DNA of 64,000 nt from Druceiella hillmani. Its lineage: Eukaryota; Arthropoda; Insecta; Lepidoptera; Hepialidae. Positions 12,738 to 25,036 of the stretch are shown here, in pieces. The notes beneath the pieces were generated by a model, which saw nothing but the letters and a program-made list of their open reading frames with translations, did no database searches and was not told the origin of the DNA. The stretch lies in the NCBI GenBank assembly GCA_039881145.1, contig JAYKKI010000015.1:23553501-23617500 (forward strand), read 5' to 3'. The translations under genes were made by a program, and so were the position numbers. Position 1 is the first letter of the stretch, and the number at the start of each line of letters is the position of its first letter.

Positions 12738-13914
12738 GCTATACGCATAACTAAGAGAAAACATAAACACCTCGACATACATTCTAATATTTATTTACGG
12801 AATAATAATTGTAATCTCATAATCAAGTTCAACCGAATTATTTGGAATTCGCACATATTTAGACATCCCATGTTCGAATAAATGTATACATCAAAACCTG
12901 TCGCACCGCATGCAGGGCTTAAATCTGTGTACTCAGTCCATAGAACAACTTACGGTTTATGACTTAATTCAGCGAATGGGCACGTTTTCACCATTCATGT
13001 GATCTACTAATGAATTAATACTGTGTATGGAAATTTAAAAAACTTGTGGCTAATTTCAATGTAAATACTAAAGAAGTTGTCTAAATTATTTACGTTGTAT
13101 CAAAGAAATTCATATCCAAAGTTAAAAATCTTTGAACGATCAGTGGATATCGAAACCGAAACGACTGTTCCAAAAAGGACGCAAAAGCGTTTCACAATTT
13201 TAGTCTTGTCATTTATGGAAAACTACTTCAATTCTTACTCTAATGGGGAAGGATTACATTCAATTTAGTGTACATAAAATTATATAAAATATAAATCGAT
13301 CCAGTCAGAATTTTAAGTTGTGTGGTACTCGGGTTAAATATAAAAACAAAGGAAAAAATTAGTGATTTACTACGACAGTTTGATTAAAAAAAAAGATTCA
13401 TTAAACGTCTCTACTTCAGTTTGAATTCAGTTTAAACATGCATGATTTCTGAATTTGTCAAATAATCGATTAAATTCAAATTTTATAACGTAAGCCAAAA
13501 TATGTGTTTAACAGATTTGGACGGTATACATCTTTCCTTAACTTTTTTTATATCATTGCCATAGATCCTAAAGGTAATAAAGAGTCTTACCTTAAAAATA
13601 TCATAAAATGAGTTTGAAATAAAATAACACATGAGTTAAAAATGATTCAATATAGCCAAAAACTAGTTTGAATTTAGTCACACAGAAACAGTGTGAATAC
13701 TACTCAAATGTTTCGCTACTGTATTAATACGAAATACGCAGGCTACCTTCCCAATCCATTAAAGTAACGTAACAATACGTAAAGCGTGTCTCATATCCCA
13801 TTATGTTAGATCATCACGTTTGCATCATTCCTTTTTATTCAGATCATTCCTTTTTATCAATAAAATACGTTTTATCAATAAAATACGTATTTATATATTT
13901 GCTTTCTTTCTCGC

Positions 13915-14035
13915 TAAGTGGCATCCGGTGTGATGACGTAGGGGAAATTCATCACCTCATTGTGGACGCCTGTCTTCTCCGATGTCGGTGGGATCTACAT
14001 TGACAGATTCATCAAAAGTATCTAGTGCCACCACC
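13915..14035 (+). pseudogene. Possible LINE C-terminal zinc-knuckle fragment
   Basis: The forward frame reads IRCDDVGEIHHLIVDACLLR followed by a tryptophan and DLH. LINE proteins often end in a C-x2-C ... E ... H-x(5-6)-C knuckle. Here a C, an E, H-H and C occur at such spacing, but the second Cys is Val. The stretch lies in a block of about 390 bp that segment B lacks, which supports an inserted fragment. A 17-bp unit 'tttatcaataaaatacg' is repeated in tandem just upstream (about 13854-13888). The identity is a guess from spacing alone. Confidence 0.3.
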
Positions 14036-15003
14036 TATATTATCCTAATGTATTTATTTAATAGAGTGGGTAGCATTTAGCTTACTTTTACAGTGTTTAT
14101 TTTAAATTAGTATTTCTAATAATTTTAGTTTTAAAAAAGATTAAGGCGATGAAATTTAAAAGGAAAAACAATGTCACTTAATCGATTGAATATTTTTTAG
14201 TGAATATTACTATTAATTTTTCATTGTTCATATCGGTAGAACCCACATGTATTTAGACATTGTTGAGCTGAAAAAATACTTACTAGAAGATTTTTAGTTG
14301 ACCATAATCCCGATTTACGCGATTATAAGCGCAGCGTATATTTACATGTAAGTTGGATTTGTAAAATTGGTGTAAATATAATTTCAGAGCAACTACTGCT
14401 TAATATAATTTGAGAGCAATGATACTACTTATGCATAAACAAATTCATAGGCAATCCAATGATTTAACTTACAGTTTGTCAATTTCCCGATCAAAGCTAA
14501 ATTTACTAAATCACTGGTAGAAAAACATTTTATTACCAATTCTTCATCAGACTGTGTGAACAATCTCAGGTTTAAAATAGTATATCAACATTAATTAAAG
14601 AAGCGAGAAAATACTAAAAGGGGTGACCAGGGAACTTATACCTTTTTTAGTTTAAACATTAAACATTTTGTCGACCTCTCGGTAAAACTTCGCTTTGTAA
14701 TTTATAACCTCGATCTATTTTGACTTTAATCGAAGTATACATTTAATATTTCATTTGAAAAACTTAAGAAAACACAGTTGACAAAAATGTTATGGTGCTT
14801 AATAGTATACTGAATTATAATATTTATTTTAGTTACACAGTAATTATTTTGAACATTCTTTTTATCGAAAATAGATCTTGGAATATCAAATAAGATATGA
14901 GTTTAATGGGTATACTATTTAGTCCAAATTAAAGAATTTTCTGTAATGCCAATGTAATGGACTACTATTATTACAAAGCAAAAGTGAAACACAATCTCAT
15001 ATG

Positions 15004-15157
15004 GCTACACGACAGAATTCAATCCATATTCATATTGACAAAATCATCCAAGTTGAATGTCCCAACCCACAAGAAGATCCGGAGCTATACGACATAGTTG
15101 TGAAAAACATGATTCACAGACCACGGTCATTAAACCCCAATTCACCGTGTATGAGTG
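15004..15157 (+). mobile_element. Helitron Rep-helicase fragment
   Basis: About 50 codons are readable without a stop. They carry HIHIDKIIQVECPNP, then DPELYDIVVKNMIHRP and LNPNSPCMSD. This matches the conserved stretch between the N-terminal replication-initiator part and the helicase part of Helitron proteins (A/C-x-x-P-x-P ... L...V...MIHGPCG...N..SPCM..G.C). The GPCG is changed to RPR. The match stops abruptly at about 15157, where sequence shared with segment B (52674 onwards) resumes. Segment B has unrelated sequence at this place. So a small Helitron-derived piece sits in A only. No Helitron ends (TC...CTRR with hairpin) were identified. Confidence 0.75.
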
Positions 15158-16059
15158 ATTTTGAAATTTGTCGTTTCTTTTATTTGATAAAGGCCATCAC
15201 GATATGTTTAAACAGAACTTGATAAAATTAATTAAAGTAGGTCCTGGTCAAATAACTGTTTATCGTTATTCACTATATTTAACATTAATATCTCCCCGCA
15301 GGTACTGTATATATATTCAATGTAATTATATATATTCAATGATTTTGATCTTTGTCAAAATATTTACAAGTTGGTAAATAAATATTATTTTATTTTAACT
15401 AAATATTGAATACTGCTTAATTACTCGTAATAAGTCGTAAAAGTCGGTTTGCTGAATCTTCAAAAATCTTGCTTATCTGCCAAAAATATATTACTCCAGT
15501 TATTCCAGTTATGGGCTTTCTAAGAAAAATTATGTATACTGACCCAATGCGTGTATTAAATACCATATTTATTTCATAATATCGTATCTTAAAGAAACAA
15601 ATTTACATTGTCTATGAAACGTAATTCAAGATAATGTATTCATTTGTGAGAGACAATTTAATACAAGATATATAAAAAATAGAGAAATTAAAAACATAAC
15701 AAGTACGAGTATGACTCGCGTACTTAATATTTCAATGTAAATATATATATAATATTTCAATGTAACTATTTAAAAATTGATAAAATCTGTGATAATCTCT
15801 ATAGGTCTTGCTGTAATTTCTAGTTAGATTTTACTAATTCTGTATTTATGATTTTTAGTTCAGTAATTTTGGAAATAAAGGAGAAAGTGATACTCTATTT
15901 TTGAATCTATTTTAGAATATCTTCTGAACTGTATAATTTAAAAATTTTTTAACTTGCATACTCAAGAAATTTATTTTTGTACTTTTATAACAAGTCCTTT
16001 CGAATGAATTAAATTTAGATATAAATTTTGCGTACTTCTTTACCCCTCTTTAAGTTAGC

Positions 16060-16260
16060 TAGTATAAAATATGTCGATTGAATAGTTATATTACTATGTC
16101 AAATTCAAGTTTCTATCACGCACGGTTTGTGAGAAAATCAGCACTTATAAAGGTATTGTTCTTCATTTCGAAGTATGGAGTCCTAAAAAGCGAAAGTATA
16201 CGAATAGCGCTTTTATATCTCAAGCCATTCGAATTGTTGTAATTCTCTTATAAGTATACA
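16060..16260 (+). repeat. Lepidopteran dispersed repeat, copy in segment A
   Basis: The sequence contains 'gtcaaattcaagtttct', 'cggtttgtgagaaaatcagc' and 'atggagtcctaaaaagcgaa'. This is a worn form of a repeat common in moth genomes ('ccaaatttcaag...', 'ggttactgaga...', 'tacggaaccctaaaaa'). The counterpart in segment B lies at 53690-53930, so this insertion is older than the duplication. Confidence 0.6.
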
Positions 16261-17456
16261 GGTTATATTTTCTCAAGTGGAAAATAAAACACAATTAGAA
16301 TTTTTCCATAATTTTAAAATGGATAACATAGTTTAGTAAATATGCGTGAATGATATGAATTTTGCCATAATTCCTTATTATGGATTGTTGAATAAAATAT
16401 AATATAAAAGATATAAGACGGGATCTATTAATTTTGCGAAATAATTCAATTTAGAAAACTTTGAGCTGCAAGTTTTGACTATCGAAAAGAGTTACACGGC
16501 TAACTGTTGGATATACTTTTATTAATTTTATGTAATGTACTAAAAACCAGAGACTCGCTCTCGTACGGTTCCATTATAAGGAGACAAAGATAGGGCTTAA
16601 AATATTTACTCATGCTACACTTCAAATGTCTTGCCAAAGCGACCCGTATGATGAATGCATATGGGTACAATTATTTGATTATGATTTTTGATACATAATT
16701 TAGTAACCTTGTGCTTTATTTTAACGAATAAAAATATTGGAGAGTACTGCGACATAATTCCCTTGTGGCCCTCCACCCCTCTCCATTTACGAATACGACT
16801 TCGTTAAAGTGATTCTTCTACATTCTTGATTTTTTAAAACCTTTTCATTTTTCTTAAACTAGTAATCCAAACTAAAAAGTGTACATGGTAAATTTCCATC
16901 TATCACAAGTGCTTAATATCGCAACAATGTTTATTTTGACAGTGTATTTAGTTATTGTAGTTTAGTGTATTTGACAGTGAAACAATGTTTATATAAAAAA
17001 TTAACCTAAACATCGCCACTTTTTATATATGCTTTCTTAACTTTAATTTTTTTGAACTTTCAATAACTAAAAAGTATATCTTTTATATTTCCGTATTAGG
17101 TGGAACAGTTTACGTAATTTTTGACCCAATGGGAACCAATAACAAAGAGTATCATCTAAAATACTTATTAGGTTTTTAATATTCCATCTTTAGTCTGCAA
17201 TAAGTTCAAGGAATATCGCAAAATTTTATCCACTTTAAAGAAAAATGCGTATTTTGCTAAAATATTATTTACATTTTTGAATTATACATAATCCTACGAT
17301 ATTATTTTATTTTAAACTTTAGAAAATATAGCCCAAATGTTCACAAGAGTGTTACGACGGTTCAAATAGCTGGAGATGTAAAACGTTATTTGAATATTTT
17401 TACTTTTTGTCTCTTGATTAATGTCTTTGGTTTTCACTATGAGTTTAATGTCTTTT

Positions 17457-17690
17457 CGACAACTGGATTATTTGAACGAAGCACTCAAGAAGAGACCAGC
17501 GCTGGTCAGCAAGAAGCAAATCATACTGGACTATGATACCACCGGATCGATTGTTGTTTTGGCAATTGACCAGAAAATCACAGACCTAGGTTGACAAATT
17601 CTGTCAAGTCTACCACCCACTCCGGAAATAGCACCATCAAATTACTATCTGTTTTTCTCTCTTCTAATTTTTTAAAGGTAAAAAAATCTA
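17457..17690 (+). pseudogene. mariner transposase relic (D34D type)
   Basis: The frame from 17457 reads RQLDYLNEALKKRP, then DYDTTGS in place of the HDNARPH block, DQKITDLG, and PPTPEIAPSNYYLF in place of HPPYSPDLAPSDYHLF. Exactly 34 residues separate the aspartate of DYDT from the residue at the third catalytic position. That is the mariner spacing, but the third aspartate has become Asn. One stop lies in the frame. The element is therefore a dead C-terminal part. Segment B lacks about 16880-17695, so the insertion happened in A after the duplication or was lost cleanly from B. Confidence 0.82.
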
Positions 17691-18112
17691 AGCCTCTTAG
17701 AGTGAGTATAATCTGCCCATTTAAACGTGCATAATATGTTTATTAAACTATTTAAAATTGTTATTATTAATTTTAGCCCTATAAATATATTTCTTAGTTT
17801 ATATTTAATTTACATAAAAATATTATGAATTTCTCAAACGTACTTTGACTCCTGACTTTTTTACTCTCATATACGTAGTTTTCATTTAAGTTTATTTTGA
17901 ATTTAAATACAGGGAACGAGAAGTGTTAGAGCTGAATTACAGTTTCTTGCATAATGGGGATTTTCATATAGACTTCGTAATATAAAATGTCCAATAATTG
18001 CAAATTTGACAAATTACCCGATCCTTTATTTCATTGAAAAAAGATTAACATTTAGATTTTGTTTCTACTCAAAAAGCACTTTCCTAGATTACCCCATACG
18101 CCTGTAAATAAA

Positions 18113-18590
18113 ATTCCGAACACTCCCCCCCTGCCCCACCTTTTAATATACAAACCCCCTCCAAATATAAGTCTAAAACATTAAAAACTCCATATTTTCG
18201 TTAATAATTACAAAATATATGTTTATTCCTTCACTATTTTTTTCCTTTAGAACTTAAATCCCCTGACAGACGGATAGATGGACAAAGGGCTTATGATGTT
18301 TGCATAATATTAGGTTCTGTTTGAACTCTTACAGGCATGGAACAACTAAAATGAAGCAACTATCAGACAAGTAATGTTTAAATTTTTCGCATTTAAAGAT
18401 CAGATATTGTATAGAAAATTATTTCACAAATTGCTATCAGGCTGGAAATGGGCCATTAGAAACGACGGATATTATATTGTACCCTAAAAATATACAGGGA
18501 AAATAAATTACTTTCTTTATAAAAAAGGGATCGAATTTTCTGTAGAATTTCAATTAAATCAAATTTTATATTTTGACTGAATTAAATGGT
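18113..18590. repeat. A-only insert with lepidopteran repeat fragment
   Basis: This block has no counterpart in segment B, where the flanks are joined near 55250-55275. It contains C-rich runs (18124-18140, 18164-18172) and 'gacagacggatagatggac', typical of the reverse-oriented end of the lepidopteran 'ggaaccctta' repeat. The exact borders are not clear. Confidence 0.5.
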
Positions 18591-18888
18591 AGTACACTCT
18601 TTAGAATTGTCCATTTATTACCACTTATTTCTAAATTTCAAAGCGTTTAGGGTTTATAAATGGATTTCGTTTTATTTATCTCGGCTTTATTTTTAATTTA
18701 AGCATAATACGCACGAGAGTTTAAAATCGTTTATTTTCATAATATTTATATAATTGAAGTACATAGAATGACAATGTGTTAGACAAACATTAACTTTCGG
18801 TTATTTCAATAACAAATAAGGTAAGTAGATACCTAACAACAATCCCGCCTGAAATATTTATTATGTATTAATTTCACATTTATAATGA

Positions 18889-18999
18889 AACACAACACGA
18901 CATCAAATTAACGTACGATGGACTATTAACTTTAGAATCAATGACTATTGTACCACAAGAAAGTTTTTGAGGGGATGTTAATCCGACTCACTTGTACCA
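18889..18999 (-). repeat. Unnamed dispersed repeat 'R', copy 1
   Basis: This copy reads on the minus strand relative to the copies at 23.6, 38.0, 42.3 and 60.8 kb. Its clearest motif is 'tttttgaggggat' followed by 'ttaatccgactca', and 'tacgatggactatta' before it. The matching position in segment B is 55413-55527, so the insertion predates the duplication. No coding potential is conserved among copies. Confidence 0.7.
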
Positions 19000-20376
19000 T
19001 TTTAATCGCATTCAGGAAATCACCTAACCATGTCCCAAAGTGAATGTGACGAAACAGAATATTTTGATATAATTTGCAACATACCGAGGTGGGACTTTTG
19101 TTGGCTTTAGGTAAGGCACGCGATTGAAACGTGTTCAAAGAGATGGAAGTAAATACTTGGCTTTGTTATTTACCTACATACTCGTGAGTCCATTTAGTTT
19201 AGGCTATGTGAAGGGACAAATGTTATTAAAGTATTATCTTTGATTATTAATGTAAATATTTTCGAGTTGTTTTGAATAATTGAACTATATTGAAAACTTT
19301 GTTATTTTAATTTCCATCAATATATCAATATTTGTTACCCACTATATAATATTATTTTATTAATAATTACTCATCCAAAATTGTTTATTTCGCCTCAAAT
19401 TATACGTAATTTTTATATGAAATCAAAAGAGCACAATAAAACCCTAATGTAAAGTGATATTTATTCTAATTTTGACAAATCGAAATAAATTTAACTTTTT
19501 TATTGAAGAAATATTCCAAAAGTTTTAAGATTGATAGCGGAAGAGGTTAATAAGCATAAAAATGAATAGATGTTGTTAACAAAACATATTATACTTTGCA
19601 CATTATTTTGACAACTTTTCTTGCGTGAGCTAATTTTAAAAATATTTTTGAAGAACACGCTAATTCCTTAAAAACATGGGGCCACTGGAGTTTACTTCTT
19701 TATTTCAATTCTCTTGGAATGTATAAACTTGGTAATACTGTATATAAATATAAATATCAATATCATCTATCAATATATATCTTACTGTTAAGGCAGTGTT
19801 CATAAGAAACACATTCACTCAACTGTTTCTTTATTGACTTACGTTGCAAAACTGGTTTCCATGAATTTTGTTTTAATGGAATAATATACAACCTAAATCC
19901 AGTCTGAAAGTAAAGGACCTTCAGGAAATAAAGGAACTAAATGTCCGAGATCATTATGGCTAAAGGATTTCGAATTTTTCATGTCTTCAAAAATACATTA
20001 GCAACTCAAAATTTTAAATAACGGAAATTGAAGTCATTTAAATATCGGCATATATTCCTGTAATAAAATCATTAAATAAAGTATTAGGTGTGTGTAAATG
20101 TTTCACAATTTTTTCAAATTCCTAATTACAAAGAGGATAAAAATTAGCATTTAATGGATGACGTAATATTGTGCAATAATATTTATTTCGATATAAGCAA
20201 TGGGTATTGTAGCTAATTTGTATGTGACAGTAGGTTATTCGTAAACAAATCTCCTTAAAATCTACATGCCGTGCAGTGACGTTCATATTTGGTATTAATT
20301 ACTTTATAAATTAATTTAAAAAAAGAGTGCAACAGAGAATTATAATATTTGTAAGATTTACATCAAGAATACTAAA

Positions 20377-20632
20377 GACGAAAACGCATGGCGCCATTGG
20401 TTTCGAAAATTCTGAGCAAGATAAAGTAACTACGAAAGCAAAACATATTCTGAAAAACGCTCAATCCATTAACAATTATCAGAAAAGTTTTTAGCACCAA
20501 AAAAAACAACTTGCGCATCGAGGGTTCTACTTGATCGATTTTTTTTTCAAGGATCAGTGCTGAGTAATAAAAAAATGGGTAGTATTCATGAATAGGAAAC
20601 GTCTTTAAGTCGGAGAGACATCAGGAGAAACG
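20377..20632 (+). pseudogene. Older mariner-like transposase relic (segment A)
   Basis: Near the start the frame reads AWRHWFRKF, like the helix-turn-helix end of mariner transposases. Near 20570-20632 it reads KKWVVFMNRKRL, a stop, then VGETSGET. That resembles the block after the first catalytic Asp (GDEKW..Y.N..R...W....E). The GDE is lost. Segment B has the same piece at 57597-57672 with GKWVIYIDIKC, so this insertion is older than the duplication. Only short motifs support it. Confidence 0.45.
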
Positions 20633-21109
20633 AAAGGAGTTCACGGATAAAAGTAATATAAACGACAATATAAAAGAAATATAAGCATTTAATTACACAA
20701 TGGTATATCAAATGAACAATACATATGTCTGAGAGTTACTGAGACCATTCAAATGAACAATGCAAATGTGCACTAATAGATAGAAAAACTAAACAAATGT
20801 CTGAAACTCATGCTTTCAGCTCTATCAAATGTAAAAGTATAATTTACCATCTAGTCCTCAGCTACATTACAGCCTAGTCCTTAGCTTTCCTTACATAAAA
20901 ATGACCTAAATTGGGATATAAAGTCTTACCTGGACCTGTACTGATAACAGAAAGCAAATTTCATTTCCTATTTTGTACAATTGTGACGTTGATTTTATTT
21001 CGAATAATTATGTTAATTATAATTTATAAATATTACTGCACCCGAACGATAAGGCAAATGACAACAATTTTGAAATTTAAAGCAAGAGTAATGAAATGAA
21101 TTCTGAAGC

Positions 21110-21420
21110 CAGATTAAATCAAATAAAGTGGGATATTTGTGTCGCAATCAGTTAAAGAAAGAAGCTCCTTGATTATTCCGTTGACGTTTCTCTCCATCTC
21201 TATCGCGTTCTATTCAACTCAAAGGGTAATGTAATAAGGCAACCAATACATATGTGTGCATTCCTATGCAATTATTACAACAGTTTGCAAAAGAAAAATT
21301 AAGCAGATCACTCAGCGAAAAAATGGTGAGCGTGTCAATAACCTTTTGGTTATTAATGTTGTTTTAGATGTCTTGAAATAGTTTGCCAATAGGCTATGTA
21401 CATTTAATAATGGCAATATA
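21110..21420. other. Best-conserved block of the duplication (segment A)
   Basis: This block matches 58120-58440 at roughly 80 percent by eye, clearly better than most of the duplicated segment. On the minus strand both copies share a frame with IFSL(S/N)DL and RDGEKRxRNNxGAS(F/L)FN, though A has a stop in it. It may be a former exon, a regulatory element or a slower-evolving repeat. I do not recognise the encoded sequence. Confidence 0.5.
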
Positions 21421-23016
21421 TGATAAAGATTATTGTAAAAATACATATCTGGATAATAAATTAATTCCTATTCTTTGTATGTGCATTTCATATCTCCAAA
21501 CTATTGATGTTCTTGAAGATTTGTTTGTCACATAATTTTTATTTCTCGAAATGAAAGAAAAGAAACATTTTTATTAATTTCAAAACTAGAGATAGTATCG
21601 TAAACTTTACAAAACCAAAGTCGTATTTTTTGCTGCATTTTTCTAAAATATTGGGAGCTTTATCGCATAATATACAATTTTAATTCAGCTTAGAGTAGGT
21701 TTATCGATAAATGGATTTCACATACTTGTTTTATTACTAGGAGTGCTTTCCGTTACACGATCTTTTCGTATTTTTGCCAAAATATTCAGGGCACTTTATG
21801 AAGATTAAAATGCTATATATGTCGTCTTGGCGTATTTCTTTTCTGTTTTTTTTTATGCGAAATTTGTACCATTTACAGCAAAATCTTTCTTTATTTAGAG
21901 TAAGAAATGTGTTTTTATTATACTCAATTAGCATTAAAATAAATTACCGTCGAATGTTCATTTTCTTTTGCTACTATTTTTTGTTTAGAACATAGGTTTA
22001 GAACATTGACTAACAAAGCCAAAAAACTTCACTGTTATGTATAATTTACTTACCTAGAACTAAATTAAAATTAAATATTTAAAACTGTGAATTAAATGTT
22101 GATATTGCCGCTATTTGAATTTAATGAACCACTCTATGAAACTTAAACCAAATTTCAACAGATTCATCTCTATTATCATTTCTAAATTCTGATATCTCAT
22201 CGAAAATGTTTTGCAACCTTGTCAGTCAAATACTTCCAACGTCCAATAATTACTATACTAATGCTAATAAAGAAAGCAATTTATTCACCAGTTTAACACA
22301 CAAACTTGTACCATATAGGTATTGTTTATACCACAGCATTGATGAAATAAAACAATAATTAATTTTATCACACCACGGTGGAATTTAAATTTTCTCCCCC
22401 TCATCGTATTGTTTTTTATTTAGCAAATATTCTTAGGTATAGATTTTTCTTTACATATTTATACTCAATAGGGTGCAAAAATAAATCCAGTAATATTTTT
22501 AGTAAATTAATAGTGACAGTACCGAGGGTAAAATGAAACTTGGAGGCGCTGAATGTAAAACTGATAAATTATTAACATCTATTGTTGATATTGACCCAAA
22601 TACATTAGCTCTTCTAACAAAAAAAGGTAGATTGGTATTCGACGAGCTAGAGTATTTGATATTTATCTATGCTTGTATATTATATTTGTATGTCAACGTA
22701 TATTTTTATGGAACTTTACTGCGAGTCTTGGAAAAACTTTAAAGTTTTAGAAAACAATAATAAAATATCGTTATAAAACTAACATAACTCACTTGAACAT
22801 AATTTTTGACCACAGTGATTAAATGACTAATTGTTCACTTCACTGAACATAAATTCGGTCGATAGATACCGCCAACAATTACCGGCTGAATAAAGAAATG
22901 TAAGAAGATATGTACAGATTCCGTTACAAAAGTTATATCCTTTTAAGAATTCGATGCCGAGGATCGCTAGTTCCGTGCAGAAACTCAGTTTCATCGATAA
23001 TTTACAGTGAGAATGA

Positions 23017-23321
23017 AAATGAAATGAAACTACGTTATGTAGTATTATTTCTACTTTCTTTAAGTTCTTTCCCACAGCCTAGATTTCGTTGTATTACAAC
23101 ATCCTCAGGTGGGCTATTAGCAAAGATCTTTGCTAATAGCCCACCTGAAGATGTTTTAATACAATAAAATCTAGGTAGTGATAAAGAACTCAAAGAAATT
23201 AGAAATAATACTACATCACGTAGTTTCATTTAATTCTAAATAATGAAGTTCTACAAAATTAACGCCTAATATATCAAAAGTCCAAAAAGTCCAAAAAAGT
23301 CCAAAAAATAACGCCAAAAAT
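23017..23321. mobile_element. Foldback element, copy 1 (full hairpin)
   Basis: The centre is 'gcaaagatctttgc' at 23120-23133. Arms 23022-23126 and 23127-23231 pair at about 94 of 105 positions with no loop. After the right arm comes a one-sided tail to about 23321 with 'ttctacaaaattaacgcc' and three 'aaaagtcc'-type units. Segment B joins the flanks directly near 60465-60480, showing the site before insertion. The 11-bp flanks 23006-23016 (agtgagaatga) and 23322-23332 (agtgaaaatga) look like a target-site duplication with one difference. Small open frames starting MKLR... are only translations of the hairpin arms. Confidence 0.88.
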
Positions 23322-23557
23322 AGTGAAAATGACGGTAAATTGTCCTACCTCCAAATTTTATGTTGAAAGTTTGTAAGTTCCAAGGATATGATCAAAAGTT
23401 CTAAAATTGACAAAAGTAGTATAAACAATTACAGGTAACGATACCACATTATCAAAGTCAGGCAAACCAGAAATTACGTCGATATTAACTAGTATGAAAA
23501 AATTTTGTTTGGCAAATTTTCATAGGATAATTGAATGTAAAAACAATAAAATATTAA

Positions 23558-23680
23558 GGTGGGATTAATGTTCCAATAAAAGCTTTTCTGCGACCGCAAT
23601 TATCGTAGATAGTCAAGATAATAGTCCATCGTATATTACTTTGATCGTTTATTGTGTTTTAGTAGATTTTACGCACCCGG
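23558..23680 (+). repeat. Unnamed dispersed repeat 'R', copy in segment A
   Basis: Motifs shared with other copies are 'gggattaatgttcc', 'tcgtagatagtcaaga', 'tactttgatcgttta' and 'tgtgttttagta'. The counterpart in segment B is 60754-60880. Confidence 0.75.
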
Positions 23681-24960
23681 AACGGACGCACGTTAATTAA
23701 CACCAAAATTTGAGATGGCCGTCCTGACTAAGTCTTATTTTTGTAAATGTTGTAAGAGAAAATTAAAAATTAATGGCTATCTTGATTTCTTTTTGTTTTA
23801 ACATGCTCTATTAATCAATTATTTCCATTATTTTGACAATTCTTAGATTAATACTTTGGTTTGTTTTTAATTTGTTTTTATCTTATGTGGACCACTATGA
23901 AATTATGTACATTGAGAAAATTTAATAGATATTGACATTAATTTTGATAATTTATTAAAGTAGATATAAAACTATCTTTTCAAATTATTTCTTATCAAAG
24001 GCATTAATTTCAAATTGTCAATATAAAAAACTAAAAATTTAGCTAAGATTTTTATCGGATTGCAATAATTTTTTTATGGGAATCGTTCAACCACGACACA
24101 AAAAGTTTAAGGGAATAATTTATTAGAATATAAATAACTTTTTAGGCAAGTCTTCTGTAAATTATTTATGTACATAATATAATTATGAACATTATAGTTG
24201 GCGACATTTTTAAAGCAATCAATAATATAAGAGATTTAAACCCGGAAAATGGAATTGCTGACTTGTTATGAAAGTTTATTTTATATCAGACGACTTTTAA
24301 AAATAGTAACAAAAGGGTCAAAATTTACAATTGTATTGAGGTCCATTCCATAGTTTAAATATTTGGAAATTGGACATTAAAGCAAATAATATATTTCATT
24401 TTCGAAAATGTGGCATTGAGTTTTCAGGATAGTCATAGTAACATGTACATCATTTTTATTGACCCATATCTCTCGAGCTTCTATTAATCGAAAGAGTAAA
24501 GTACATAATTAAATGAAAAAGTAATATTTATAGGTAACGTATGTTCCAAACATCAAACGTATTTTTTTTATAATGACGCGTTAATTTCCTACGCTTAAAG
24601 AGGATTAGAAGATACATTCCTTTACATTACTCTTCTAGTCTATAGGTAGAATACATAGTTTTCCAGCTTCAACCATCGTCAGCAACTACAACTGCTGTCA
24701 AACCATTAATACCTACATTTTCGCTGTTATTCCATTTTCTACCAAAATTTTCATTTCAGTAATTTCAACGTAACATCATTCTCCTTATGAAAGCGATATT
24801 TTTTCACGTTCTTTATATAAAAGTAAAATTTTCACAACCCACGAAAAATAAATAAGCTGAATGCAAAAAAAGAAAAACAATTTACCATTGCACCTCAATG
24901 GGGAGACACAATATCTGAATACAGATAAGCCCATTGAAACGAGATACGTATAATAAAATA

Positions 24961-25036
24961 CATTTCCTTTGACATTCAGTCGCCTGAAACTGACAGCATA
25001 TTTAAATCGTAGATCAGCTATTTCCACACTCGCAAA
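24961..25036 (-). other. Exon-like block near the end of segment A
   Basis: On the minus strand this 76-bp block reads FASVEIADLRFKYAVSFRRL followed by NVKGNV. Segment B at 62358-62433 reads FASVGIADLRLKYDVNFRRL then KVKENV. By my count about 12 bases differ and 5 of these changes are silent, so silent sites change about twice as often per site. That is weak evidence that the block once coded. I do not recognise the protein and no splice sites are certain. Confidence 0.4.

Noticed and set aside
18938..19138. 66-codon minus-strand frame with LGDFLNAIKM and NIPSKTF
   Set aside because: Segment B shares several of these residues but has a stop in the frame. Part of the likeness comes from the dispersed repeat R, whose other copies do not keep this frame, so I do not call a gene.
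22533..22742. 69-codon frame starting MKLGGAECKTDKLL
   Set aside because: Segment B shares the start (MKCRGVEF, NDKLL) but then breaks at the 59.4-kb insert, and the rest shows no constraint. It stays an unproven open frame.
22827..23229. A small protein family starting MKLR.VVLF (also at 29915-30169 and near 40250)
   Set aside because: The frames are read from the arms of the foldback element, occur on both strands of the same hairpin, and change where the hairpin changes. They track the DNA repeat, not a protein.
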